Assembly (NCBI GenBank): GCA_036566745.1
Contig: DATCVR010000263.1
Location: 1-10,282, forward strand
Direction: 5' to 3'
Length of the DNA: 10,282 nucleotides
Source: DATCVR01 sp036566745
GTDB lineage: Bacteria > Actinomycetota > Actinomycetes > Jiangellales > Jiangellaceae
How positions within the stretch are numbered: position 1 is the first letter of the stretch; each line of letters starts with the position of its first letter. The notes under the pieces are model-generated. The model had not been told where the DNA came from. It was given only the letters and a program-made list of their open reading frames with translations, and made no database searches. Shown here piece by piece: positions 1 through 5,616 of this stretch. Both the position numbers and the translations under genes were made by a program.

Positions 1-10
1 CTGATATACG

Positions 11-82
11 TGGGCGATACTGGGATCGAACCAGTGACCTCTTCGGTGTGAACGAAGCGCTCTCCCGCTGAGCTAATCGCCC
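11..82 (-). tRNA. tRNA-Val (anticodon CAC)
   Basis: Read on the minus strand this is a complete 72-nt cloverleaf: acceptor GGGCGAT pairs with ATCGCCC, followed by discriminator A at 11. The anticodon stem CTTCG/CGAAG encloses the loop TTCACAC, giving anticodon CAC. The T arm contains GGTTCGATCC. No CCA is encoded; the bases after the discriminator read CGT. It differs from tRNA-Val(GAC) at 4001-4072 at only five positions, four in the anticodon arm and one in the T loop. Confidence 0.95.
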
Positions 83-95
83 GGGTGCGGCCAAA

Positions 96-126
96 ACCAT
101 ACCGCATCGAGGCGCCGCCGATCGAA
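96..126 (-). promoter_or_regulatory. Candidate promoter of tRNA-Val(CAC)
   Basis: On the minus strand TTCGAT (126-121) and TATGGT (101-96) are separated by 19 bp. The predicted start would fall a few bases upstream of the tRNA 5' end at 82. The -10-like hexamer is reasonable for an actinobacterial housekeeping promoter, but the -35 match is weak and the spacing slightly long. Confidence 0.3.
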
Positions 127-135
127 TCCGGAGCC

Positions 136-151
136 GTCGGCCGCGGCCGAC
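136..151. repeat. Perfect 16-bp palindrome
   Basis: GTCGGCCGCGGCCGAC is identical to its reverse complement. It lies in the 231-bp gap between the divergently transcribed tRNA-Val(CAC) and the SsgA-like gene. With no loop it resembles a protein-binding dyad more than a transcription terminator. High local GC means chance is a real alternative. Confidence 0.45.
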
Positions 152-180
152 GTGAGCTTCGCCACGTTCGCCGATTCGTG

Positions 181-234
181 CGTCATCACGTGAACTCCCC
201 CACGTTCAGCATGACGTGATGCCCAAGTGGGCAT
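181..234. promoter_or_regulatory. Nested inverted repeats upstream of the SsgA-like gene
   Basis: Three inverted repeats lie in tandem. CGTCAT (181-186) pairs with ATGACG (211-216), and inside it TGAAC (191-195) pairs with GTTCA (204-208). Next to them ATGCCCA (219-225) pairs with TGGGCAT (228-234) around a 2-nt centre. A competing pairing CATCACGT/ACGTGATG (184-191 with 214-221) also exists. The position 80-130 bp upstream of the SsgA-like start suggests operator or promoter sequence. No convincing -35/-10 pair was found, so the role is inferred from position and symmetry only. Confidence 0.35.
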
Positions 235-313
235 AACACCGGGCGGCGCGCTACCGCGGGCCGTGTCTCATGCGTCGCATCACGGCGACGACGTGCACCA
301 ACGAAGGACGGCC

Positions 314-733
314 ATGGACGCTCAGAGGGTCTCGTTCCCGCTCACCTTGCTGCTGTTGAGCTCCAGCGGCAACGTGCTGCCGCTGGAAGCCGAACTGCAG
401 TACTCCTCGACCGACCCGCTGGCGGTCGTCGCGCTGTTCGACACCGGCGAGGTCGCACCGATCCGCTGGGTTTTCGCCCGCGACCTTCTGATCGGCGGGC
501 TCGAGCGCCGCATCGGCGACGGCGACGTGGCCGTGTACCCCGCCACCGGCGTCGACGGCGACCAGGCGGTCCGCATCAGGCTGCGCTCCCCCGACGGCGA
601 CGCCCTGCTCGAAGCCGGGGCCGACTCGATCTCGCAATTCCTCGCCCAGACGTGGAGACTGGTGGTTCCAGGGGCGGAAGGCCGACTGCTCGACATCGAC
701 TCCGTTCTCGGTGCCTTGCTCGACCGAGGCTGA
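314..733 (+). CDS. SsgA/SsgB-like sporulation and cell-division regulator
   Basis: The 139-aa product matches the SsgA-like protein (SALP) family, small actinomycete proteins that help position septa and control sporulation-specific division; SsgB recruits FtsZ in Streptomyces. Family hallmarks are visible: an N-terminal beta segment (VSFPLTLLLLSSSGNVLPL, about residues 6-24), then DPLAVVALFDTG (34-45), WVFARDLLIGGL (52-63), GDGDVAVYP (68-76), and a C-terminal SPDGDALLEAGADSISQFL (92-110) leading to a short hydrophobic end. ATG at 314 is chosen because GAAGGA sits 5 bp upstream and the family-like sequence begins there; the open frame extends further upstream but codes for nothing family-like. 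Its downstream neighbour on the same strand is a CGNR protein, 79 bp away with its own possible promoter. Which SALP subgroup it belongs to cannot be settled without a phylogeny. Confidence 0.88.
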   Translation: MDAQRVSFPLTLLLLSSSGNVLPLEAELQYSSTDPLAVVALFDTGEVAPIRWVFARDLLIGGLERRIGDGDVAVYPATGVDGDQAVRIRLRSPDGDALLEAGADSISQFLAQTWRLVVPGAEGRLLDIDSVLGALLDRG

Positions 734-746
734 GCTGAACTGGCTG

Positions 747-776
747 TTGTCTGCCGGCGGCCGGTGGGTCTACCGT
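747..776 (+). promoter_or_regulatory. Candidate promoter of the CGNR gene
   Basis: TTGTCT (747-752) and TACCGT (771-776) are separated by 18 bp, in the short gap between the SsgA-like stop and the CGNR start. The predicted transcript would begin near 783, leaving about a 30-nt leader that includes the GAGG ribosome-binding site at 802-805. Both hexamers are fair actinobacterial sigma-70-type matches. Confidence 0.4.
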
Positions 777-812
777 CACCCCACCTGGAATCAGCCAACC
801 CGAGGTGCCTCT

Positions 813-1370
813 GTGACCTTCAGCCACGATGTCGAACACTCCCTCGGCCTCGTCGTCGACCTGGTGAACACCGATCCGACCAGCGCCGGGAGTGAGCTCC
901 TCCCCGATCAGGAAGCCCTGCGCTTGTTCGTCGACGAACAACAGGTCAGTGACGTCGGAGCGATCACGAAGTCCGATCTCCAGGCGGTCCGGGCGCTTCG
1001 TCCGCGCTTCCGCGAGCTGTTCGACGCCAGCGACACCACCACTGCGGCGACCTTGGTCAACTCGCTGCTCAAGGGCGCCCGGCTGTGCCCGAGCCTGACG
1101 AACCACGACGGTTACGACTGGCACATGCACTACTTCGCGCCGGGGTCGTCGGTGGCTGAACACCTGCTGATCGACGGCGGGATGGCGCTGGCCTTCGTCG
1201 TGGTCGCCGGAGAGCACGCGCGCCTCCAGGTCTGCGACGCACCCGACTGCGAGCGCGTCCTCGTCGACCTCTCGCGCAACCGCTCCAAGCGCTACTGCGA
1301 CAGCCGCACCTGCGGCAACCGCCTCCACGTGGCCGCCTACCGCGAGCGGCAGCGGGCGGCCGCCGGCTGA
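813..1370 (+). CDS. CGNR zinc-finger / ABATE-domain protein
   Basis: This 185-aa protein has an N-terminal ABATE (DUF1470-type) domain, beginning DVEHSLGLVVDLVNT, and a C-terminal CGNR zinc finger. In the finger, CDAPDCERVLVDLSRN is followed by KRYCDSRTCGNR and HVAAYRERQR, so four cysteines in two C-x4-C pairs can bind one zinc, and the diagnostic CGNR tetrad is intact. Proteins of this class are common in actinobacteria and are presumed DNA-binding stress or transcription regulators; the ligand is unknown. GTG at 813 is preferred because GAGG lies 7 bp upstream and the ABATE domain starts immediately. The frame is open upstream to 711, but that segment overlaps the SsgA-like gene and lacks similarity to the family. 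It converges on the GNAT gene. Confidence 0.87.
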   Translation: MTFSHDVEHSLGLVVDLVNTDPTSAGSELLPDQEALRLFVDEQQVSDVGAITKSDLQAVRALRPRFRELFDASDTTTAATLVNSLLKGARLCPSLTNHDGYDWHMHYFAPGSSVAEHLLIDGGMALAFVVVAGEHARLQVCDAPDCERVLVDLSRNRSKRYCDSRTCGNRLHVAAYRERQRAAAG

Positions 1371-1387
1371 GCCACGCGCGACTGCCG

Positions 1388-1406
1388 GCTGAGCGATCAG
1401 CTCAGC
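1388..1406. terminator. Small hairpin between convergent genes
   Basis: GCTGAGC (1388-1394) and GCTCAGC (1400-1406) form a 7-bp stem with the 5-nt loop GATCA. It sits between the convergent CGNR and GNAT genes and spans the GNAT stop codon. No T-run follows on either strand, so bidirectional termination is plausible but unproven. An 11-bp direct repeat GCCGGCTGAGC (1362-1372 and 1384-1394) overlaps its left arm and the CGNR stop codon. Confidence 0.35.
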
Positions 1407-1876
1407 GTCCGGCTCATCTGCATGGCGCGGGTCCGGAATCCCAGCGACTGGTAGAGCTTGATCGCCACGTCGTTGCCACCGAAGACGTTGAGGCCCAGGC
1501 TGGTGCATCCCAGCTCGCGGGCCTTCTCGAGCGCGGCCTGCATGAGCCCCCGCCCGTGCCCACGGCCCCGCGCGGCCTCGTCGACCTCGATGTCGAAGAT
1601 CCACGCCTGGCCGGGGACGGCCGGCGGCTTGGCCTCCTGGGCCAGCCAGAGGCGGCCCACGGGCGTGCCGTCGACCTCGCCGACCATCAGGTGGTGGCCA
1701 TCAGCAGGGCCGCCGTCGGGCCACAGCTCGGCCAGGCTGGTGCGGGCCCGCTCGGCGGCGTCGGCCTCGCTGTACCCGCCGAGGTCGACCTGCTGGCGGA
1801 CATAGCCCGTTTCCAGCTGAGTGCGATAGTCAGCCATCTCTTCTGCCGTCATGGCGCGAAGCGAGAGACCGGTCAC
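1397..1876 (-). CDS. GNAT-family N-acetyltransferase
   Basis: The 159-aa product is a complete single-domain GCN5-related acetyltransferase, which moves an acetyl group from acetyl-CoA to an amine. The central strand GRLWLAQEA is followed by WIFDIEVDEAARGRGHGRGLM, where RGRGHG fits the R/Q-x-x-G-x-G/A acetyl-CoA pyrophosphate-binding motif A. The ending ALEKARELGCTSLGLNVFGGNDVAIKLYQSLGF is the typical motif B region. The substrate cannot be read from the sequence. GTG at 1876 overlaps the pabC stop by 4 bp (GTGA) and has GGAGGA 9 bp upstream; an internal ATG at 1852 would be an alternative start. The overlap places it as the last gene of the pabB-pabC operon, although a direct role in folate synthesis is not implied. 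Confidence 0.88.
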   Translation of the reverse strand: MTGLSLRAMTAEEMADYRTQLETGYVRQQVDLGGYSEADAAERARTSLAELWPDGGPADGHHLMVGEVDGTPVGRLWLAQEAKPPAVPGQAWIFDIEVDEAARGRGHGRGLMQAALEKARELGCTSLGLNVFGGNDVAIKLYQSLGFRTRAMQMSRTLS

Positions 1877-2715
1877 GGTTCGGGATCCTCCAGGCTGCGG
1901 CGGGCGAAGATTTCGGCGACCCGCATGGTGACAGATCCGGGCGCCGCGAGTACGCGACGCCCGTCGGGGTGACGATCGGGACGGTGGACCGTGTGGACGG
2001 CCTGGATGTCGCGCGTCGTGGAGACCAGGAAGATCTCGTCGGCCTCGTCGAGGACCCCGATGGGCAGCTCGGCCTCCTCGGCCTCGGTCCATTCGAGCAC
2101 CAGCGCGCGGGTGACCCCGGCCAGGCAGCCGCTGCTCAACGACGGCGTCAGCAGCCGCTCGCCGAGCACGACGAAGACGTTGCTGCCGGTGCCCTCGCTG
2201 AGCCGCCCCTGGGTGTCGGCGAACAGAGCCTCGCTCGCGCCCAGCTCGTGGGCCCGGGCCAGCGCGACGACGTTCTCGCCGTAGGACGTGGCCTTGATCC
2301 CCGCCAGGGCGCCACGCTCGTTGCGCGGCCAGGGCACGACGGCGACCGAGGTGGTGGCCGTCGGCAGGTCGTACGGCGCGATGGCCACGACCAGCGTGGG
2401 TCCGGCGTCGCCGCGGCCCGAACCCATCGGCGCGACGCCCGAAGTGTACGTGATGCGCAGACGGTGATGGCCACGCTCGACCTGCCCGACCACCGCGGCG
2501 CAGGCCTTCGACACCTCGGTGAGATCCGGCGCCGGCAGCCCGAGGCCGGCTGCGGAACGCTCCAGCCGGGCCAGGTGGCGCCGCAACGCGAACGGCACGC
2601 CGTGGACGACCTTCACGGTCTCGAAGACACCGTCGCCGACGGTGAGACCGTGATCGAACACGCTCACGGTCGCGTCGGATGCGGCGACGAGATCGCCGTC
2701 GAGCCAGATCAGCAC
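1873..2715 (-). CDS. pabC: 4-amino-4-deoxychorismate lyase (class IV PLP enzyme)
   Basis: The 280-aa protein belongs to the fold-type IV PLP family (branched-chain aminotransferase, D-amino acid aminotransferase, aminodeoxychorismate lyase). Visible hallmarks are MLIWLDGDLV at the start, VSVFDHGLTVGDGVFETVK (residues 17-35), the PLP-binding lysine in AGIKATSYGENVVALA (Lys141), and LSEGTGSNVFVV (172-183) with its conserved glutamate. PabC cleaves aminodeoxychorismate to p-aminobenzoate and pyruvate in folate synthesis. The assignment over a related aminotransferase rests on context: it directly follows pabB, and its GTG start at 2715 overlaps the pabB stop by 7 bp. The longer open frame upstream would overlap pabB further and adds no family sequence. 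The ribosome-binding site is weak, consistent with translational coupling. Confidence 0.88.
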   Translation of the reverse strand: MLIWLDGDLVAASDATVSVFDHGLTVGDGVFETVKVVHGVPFALRRHLARLERSAAGLGLPAPDLTEVSKACAAVVGQVERGHHRLRITYTSGVAPMGSGRGDAGPTLVVAIAPYDLPTATTSVAVVPWPRNERGALAGIKATSYGENVVALARAHELGASEALFADTQGRLSEGTGSNVFVVLGERLLTPSLSSGCLAGVTRALVLEWTEAEEAELPIGVLDEADEIFLVSTTRDIQAVHTVHRPDRHPDGRRVLAAPGSVTMRVAEIFARRSLEDPEP

Positions 2716-3722
2716 GACGCCAAGCCTACGAGACGCTCGGCCTTGAGCTCCGTCTCGTCCCATTCGCGCTGAGGGTCGGACCCCCAGGTGATCCCGGCTC
2801 CGGTGCCGAAGTGGAGTCGGCCCGAGTCGACCCAGAACGTCCGGATTCCCACCGCGAGCTCGGCCTCGCCGGTGTCGGCATCCGCCCAGCCGATGGCGCC
2901 GCAGTACGGGCCGCGCGGAGCCGTCTCCAGCTCCGCGATCACGTCGAGCGCGCTCGACTTCGGCGCTCCGGTCACCGATCCGGGCGGGAACGTCGCGGCC
3001 AGGACGTCCGCCCAGCCGGCGCCGTCGGCCAGCCGACCGGTGACCGTCGACACGAGGTGGACCAGGCCGGGATGCGCCTCGACCTCGAGCAACCCGGCCA
3101 CGGCGATGCTGCCGGGCTCGCAGACGCGGGACAGGTCGTTGCGGACCAGGTCGACGATCATGACGTTCTCGGCGGCGTCCTTCTCGGTGAGGTCCGCCGC
3201 GGTGCGCCCGGTCCCCTTGATCGGCGAGGACGCGAGCTCACGGCCGCGCCGGCGTAGGAAGAGCTCGGGCGACGCCGTGACGACGTCGACCCCCGGAACC
3301 TGGACGATGCCCGCGAACGGGGCGTGGTGCCGCTCGGCGAGCCGGGCCGCGAGCGGCAGGAGATCCGGTGGGCCGGAGTCCGGCAGCGGCGCGCTCATCA
3401 CCCGGCAGACGTTGGCCTGGTAGACGGTTCCAGCGGCGATGTGCTGGCGGACCGCCTCGACGGCGGCGAGGTAGGCGTCCCGGTCCAACGAGGTGGTCCA
3501 GTCGTCCCGACGCGGCCCGCGCCAATGCCCGGCCTCGGGCAGCGGCGCCTCGGCCCAGGTCTGGAACCGGGCACAGATCAGCTCGCCCTCGAAGGTCATG
3601 ACCACCGCCCACCGCCCCTCCCCGTCGAGGACGGCAGGGTCGTCGGAGATCTCGACGAGGCCCGTCGCGAGCCGTCCACCGAGGTGAGCGAAGGGGATGA
3701 TCGTTGCGATAGGCCGCGCCAC
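2709..3722 (-). CDS. pabB: Aminodeoxychorismate synthase component I
   Basis: The 337-aa product is a chorismate-binding enzyme of the TrpE/PabB/MenF group. Conserved blocks, in order: GTVYQANVCR (98-107), SPELFLRR (151-158), SPIKGTGRTA (166-175), ENVMIVDLVRNDLSRVCEPGS (185-205), TFPPGSVTGAPK (244-255), RGPYCGAIGW (270-279) and GAGITWGSDPQREWDETELKA (308-328). Lys169 in PIKGT is the residue that marks PabB; anthranilate synthases have alanine there. It would aminate chorismate to aminodeoxychorismate using ammonia from a glutaminase subunit (PabA or a shared TrpG), which is not in this window. GTG at 3722 is the first sensible start; the frame stays open to 3908, but that stretch is antisense to the tRNA-Gly gene. 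No strong ribosome-binding site is seen, and TAGCGT 8 bp upstream would suit a leaderless transcript. Confidence 0.9.
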   Translation of the reverse strand: MARPIATIIPFAHLGGRLATGLVEISDDPAVLDGEGRWAVVMTFEGELICARFQTWAEAPLPEAGHWRGPRRDDWTTSLDRDAYLAAVEAVRQHIAAGTVYQANVCRVMSAPLPDSGPPDLLPLAARLAERHHAPFAGIVQVPGVDVVTASPELFLRRRGRELASSPIKGTGRTAADLTEKDAAENVMIVDLVRNDLSRVCEPGSIAVAGLLEVEAHPGLVHLVSTVTGRLADGAGWADVLAATFPPGSVTGAPKSSALDVIAELETAPRGPYCGAIGWADADTGEAELAVGIRTFWVDSGRLHFGTGAGITWGSDPQREWDETELKAERLVGLASC

Positions 3723-3743
3723 GACCGGCGACGCTACCTGGGT

Positions 3744-3773
3744 TTGGAGACCACGGCGCGCATGGGCTAATGT
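3744..3773 (+). promoter_or_regulatory. Candidate promoter of the Gly-Cys-Val tRNA cluster
   Basis: TTGGAG (3744-3749) and TAATGT (3768-3773) are separated by 18 bp. The predicted start near 3780 lies about 29 bp before tRNA-Gly. This is the best -10 match in the left part of the window and stands out from GC-rich surroundings. It lies in the gap shared with the divergent pabB operon. Confidence 0.5.
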
Positions 3774-3808
3774 TCTTTGCGCACCCCGGTTCACGCCGAG
3801 GAGCACAT

Positions 3809-3881
3809 GCGGACGTAGCGCAGTTGGTAGCGCATCACCTTGCCAAGGTGAGGGTCGCGGGTTCGAGTCCCGTCGTCCGCT
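3809..3881 (+). tRNA. tRNA-Gly (anticodon GCC)
   Basis: A 73-nt cloverleaf: acceptor GCGGACG pairs with CGTCCGC, followed by discriminator T. The anticodon stem TCACC/GGTGA holds loop TTGCCAA, giving GCC. The T arm contains GGGTTCGAGTCCC. CCA is not encoded. It is the first gene of a three-tRNA cluster. Confidence 0.95.
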
Positions 3882-3910
3882 CGGAGCGAGGCCCACCGGC
3901 CTCGACACTC

Positions 3911-3981
3911 GGTGGAGTGGCCGAGAGGCGAGGCAACGGCCTGCAAAGCCGTCTACACGGGTTCAAATCCCGTCTCCACCT
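3911..3981 (+). tRNA. tRNA-Cys (anticodon GCA)
   Basis: A 71-nt cloverleaf: acceptor GGTGGAG pairs with CTCCACC, followed by discriminator T. The anticodon stem CGGC/GCCG region holds loop CTGCAAA, giving GCA. The T arm contains GGGTTCAAATCCC. CCA is not encoded. It lies 29 bp after tRNA-Gly and 19 bp before tRNA-Val, so the three are probably cotranscribed. Confidence 0.95.
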
Positions 3982-4000
3982 CGCAATGCACGACGAGCAC

Positions 4001-4075
4001 GGGCGATTAGCTCAGCGGGAGAGCGCTTCCCTGACACGGAAGAGGTCACTGGTTCAATCCCAGTATCGCCCACCA
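4001..4075 (+). tRNA. tRNA-Val (anticodon GAC), integration target
   Basis: Acceptor GGGCGAT pairs with ATCGCCC; the anticodon stem CTTCC/GGAAG holds loop CTGACAC, giving GAC. The discriminator A at 4072 is followed by an encoded CCA (4073-4075), which none of the other three tRNA genes here has. The T loop reads TTCAATC, against TTCGATC in tRNA-Val(CAC). An integrase gene ends 87 bp downstream, pointing at the tRNA 3' end, so this gene is inferred to be the attachment target of the element on its right. Its 3' end may therefore be supplied by element DNA. Confidence 0.95.
4042..4075 (+). other. Putative attachment site (attL) in the tRNA-Val 3' end
   Basis: Elements with tyrosine integrases of this type usually recombine within the anticodon-to-3'-end segment of a tRNA gene and restore the gene on insertion. 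The T-arm and acceptor 3' strand shown here are the expected identity segment. Its true boundaries cannot be fixed because the matching direct repeat (attR) lies outside the window. The inference rests on the integrase lying directly 3' of the tRNA. Confidence 0.55.
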
Positions 4076-4086
4076 CATCACAGCAG

Positions 4087-4127
4087 GTCAGAGGCCGGTT
4101 CCCAGCTTTCGGGAACCGGCCTCTGAC
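4087..4127. terminator. Perfect 17-bp hairpin between tRNA-Val and int
   Basis: Arms 4087-4103 (GTCAGAGGCCGGTTCCC) and 4111-4127 are perfectly complementary around the 7-nt loop AGCTTTC. It lies between the tRNA cluster and the convergent int gene, where a bidirectional terminator is expected. No T-run follows on either side, as is common for actinobacterial hairpin terminators. It lies 3' of the presumed crossover region, so it is probably carried by the element. Confidence 0.7.
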
Positions 4128-4161
4128 GTTGCATGTGGTCGCTGGGAGCGACAGTGGGAGC

Positions 4162-5319
4162 CTATGCGTCTGGCTTAGCCCTCCTCAGTCCCAAGATCGT
4201 GTCCATCACCTCCGCGCCCTCGGTGAGCACCGGCCGTAGCTGAAACCGGTACACGGTCTCGGTCACCAGCGTGCTCCGGTGCCCGACGAGCCGCGAGATG
4301 TCCTCGATAGGCACACCGGCGTCTGACAGCAGCGAGACGAAGCTGTGGCGGAGTTCGCGGGGCGTCCACGCCTTCTCGTTCAGCCCGGCCGCCCTAGCCA
4401 CGTCACGGAACGCTCGCCGCACGTTGGCTGCGTCGAGAGGCGTATTCGCTGCTGTGCCGAACACCAGGTCTTGGTCCGACCAGTCCTTGCCCGCCTTCCT
4501 ACGCTTCTCCTGCTGTGCCTCCCGGTGAGCGATTAGCGCGTCGGCACACCGCGCAGGGAGCTTGAGCGTTCGGCGCGACTTCTTGGTCTTGGTGTCTCCC
4601 CCGGCCCGCACTGACCTCCACACGGCGATGTATGGGGGTTCGCTCTCCAGACTGACGTGATCCCACGTCAACGGCCGTAGCTCCTCCGTACGCGCTCCCG
4701 TCAGCAGCGCAACGACCACGTAGGTCCCCATCACGGTCGTGTTGTCGTCGGCGGCCACGAGCAACGCTTCGGCCTGAGCGAGAGTCAGTGATTTCGATGG
4801 CCTCCCCGGTCGCCCTTTGGGGGCGCTGCACAGCAGCGCGACGTTCCGTTTCACCTTGTCCCGGGCCTGTGCCCGATTGATGGATCTCCGGAGGATCGAC
4901 AGCAGCCGCTTCAACGTCTCCGACCCGAGTTCCGTCGTCTTGCTGGCGAGCCATTCGTCTACCTCGTCTGCTGTGAGGTCGCGGAGCTTGCGTTTGCCAA
5001 GGGCCGGGACGATGTGGCGCTCCGCGAGGATCGTTCGGTTCTCCACGGTGCTCGGGTCTCGGTCCGTCATGCCGTACGTCAGCCACTCCCGAACAGCCAT
5101 CTCCACGGTGTAGCTGTAGGGCGCGAGAGCCAGGCCGTCGTCCACGTCACGCAGCTTGTCCCGGAGCCAGGCTTTCGCCTTGGTCTTGGTCTGGAACGAC
5201 GCCTTGGCCCGACGTCGCTTCCCGGCAGGCGTGTACCCGAGGTCGACCGTGGCAACCCACCGTTGGCGTTCTTCGACCCAGAACACGGCCCCCTCGCCTC
5301 GACTACGCCGCTTCGCCAT
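4162..5319 (-). CDS. int: Tyrosine-family site-specific integrase
   Basis: The 385-aa protein has the three-part layout of phage-type tyrosine recombinases: an N-terminal arm-binding region (about 1-60, FWVEERQRWVATVDLG), a SAM-like core-binding domain (about 70-165, LTYGMTDRDPSTVENRTI) and a catalytic domain (about 175-380). Catalytic residues visible are Arg210 (TGARTEELRPLTW), a lysine near 247 (TKTKKSRRTLKLP), Arg324 in TPRELRHSF, His347 in LVGHRST and the nucleophile Tyr357 in TETVYRF. The first histidine of the usual H-x-L-R box is replaced by Arg321, a variant I recognise from pSAM2-like integrases. The ATG at 5319 has GGGGAGGAG 4 bp upstream and lies inside the end of xis (17-bp overlap), implying coupled translation. 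It is transcribed towards tRNA-Val(GAC), the inferred target. Confidence 0.95.
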   Translation of the reverse strand: MAKRRSRGEGAVFWVEERQRWVATVDLGYTPAGKRRRAKASFQTKTKAKAWLRDKLRDVDDGLALAPYSYTVEMAVREWLTYGMTDRDPSTVENRTILAERHIVPALGKRKLRDLTADEVDEWLASKTTELGSETLKRLLSILRRSINRAQARDKVKRNVALLCSAPKGRPGRPSKSLTLAQAEALLVAADDNTTVMGTYVVVALLTGARTEELRPLTWDHVSLESEPPYIAVWRSVRAGGDTKTKKSRRTLKLPARCADALIAHREAQQEKRRKAGKDWSDQDLVFGTAANTPLDAANVRRAFRDVARAAGLNEKAWTPRELRHSFVSLLSDAGVPIEDISRLVGHRSTLVTETVYRFQLRPVLTEGAEVMDTILGLRRAKPDA

Positions 5320-5545
5320 TGCGCTCCTCCCCTGCCTCGCGGGTCAACAGGTCGACGTACTCGGTGATCGCCTTCGCCGGTACGAGTCGGCTGCGGCCTT
5401 CGGTCACGGTGCGCAGGCGTCCCGCGCGGATGAGTTCGTAGAGCTGGCTGCGGCTGAGGTTGAGCAGGACGACGACCTCGGCAACCTTGTACAGCGCTCG
5501 GGGCGGTGGCTCCGTTCGCATCTGGCGCACGTCGAGGACGGTCAT
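5303..5545 (-). CDS. xis: Excisionase-type helix-turn-helix protein
   Basis: The 80-aa product has one MerR-like/excisionase helix-turn-helix: YKVAEVVVLLNLSRSQLYELIRAGRL followed by the wing RTVTEGRSRLVPAKAITEYVDLL. Such small proteins bend DNA near the attachment site and turn the integrase towards excision; some also act as transcription regulators of the element. ATG at 5545 is chosen because AAGGAG lies 10 bp upstream and the resulting length is typical. The frame is open further upstream (to 5740), but that would overlap the preceding gene by more than 100 bp and gives low-complexity sequence. The 3' end overlaps int by 17 bp. A three-copy 9-bp tandem repeat lies 45-71 bp upstream of the start. 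Confidence 0.88.
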   Translation of the reverse strand: MTVLDVRQMRTEPPPRALYKVAEVVVLLNLSRSQLYELIRAGRLRTVTEGRSRLVPAKAITEYVDLLTREAGEERNGEAA

Positions 5546-5589
5546 TGGTGTCGGTCTCCTTCGCTCGGGTTGGGCTGGCTGTGGTGCCG

Positions 5590-5616
5590 CACAGAAATCA
5601 CAGAAAGCGCAGAAAT
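5590..5616. repeat. Three tandem 9-bp repeats upstream of xis-int
   Basis: CACAGAAAT (5590-5598), CACAGAAAG (5599-5607) and CGCAGAAAT (5608-5616) are consecutive copies differing at one or two positions. They fill the right half of the 70-bp gap between the DUF3987 stop and the xis start and touch that stop codon. They are more AT-rich than the surroundings. Position suggests binding sites for a regulator of xis-int, but no protein can be assigned. Confidence 0.6.

Noticed and set aside
11..41. tRNA-Val(CAC) 3' segment as the other end (attR) of the element
   Set aside because: It is inverted relative to tRNA-Val(GAC), lies on the housekeeping side and its similarity is explained by isoacceptor relatedness. 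An integrated element would be flanked by direct repeats, with attR to the right.
576..1604. Long minus-strand open frame (342 codons) across the SsgA-like, CGNR and GNAT genes
   Set aside because: It overlaps three recognisable genes in antisense or another frame, and its translation is Arg/Ala/Gly-rich with no domain.
1969..2772. Plus-strand open frame (267 codons) opposite pabC
   Set aside because: Antisense shadow of a gene with clear PLP-enzyme motifs; composition is typical of reverse-frame GC-rich DNA.
3697..4239. Plus-strand open frames running through the three tRNA genes
   Set aside because: They translate structural RNA genes and intergenic DNA; tRNA cloverleaf evidence is far stronger.
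4162..5319. Loss of integrase activity because the H-x-L-R box begins with Arg (R-E-L-R-H)
   Set aside because: This substitution is familiar in actinomycete pSAM2-type integrases, and the Arg, Lys, Arg, His and Tyr catalytic residues are in place.
5590..5616. CRISPR-like array
   Set aside because: The units are 9 bp and contiguous without spacers, and no cas genes are present.
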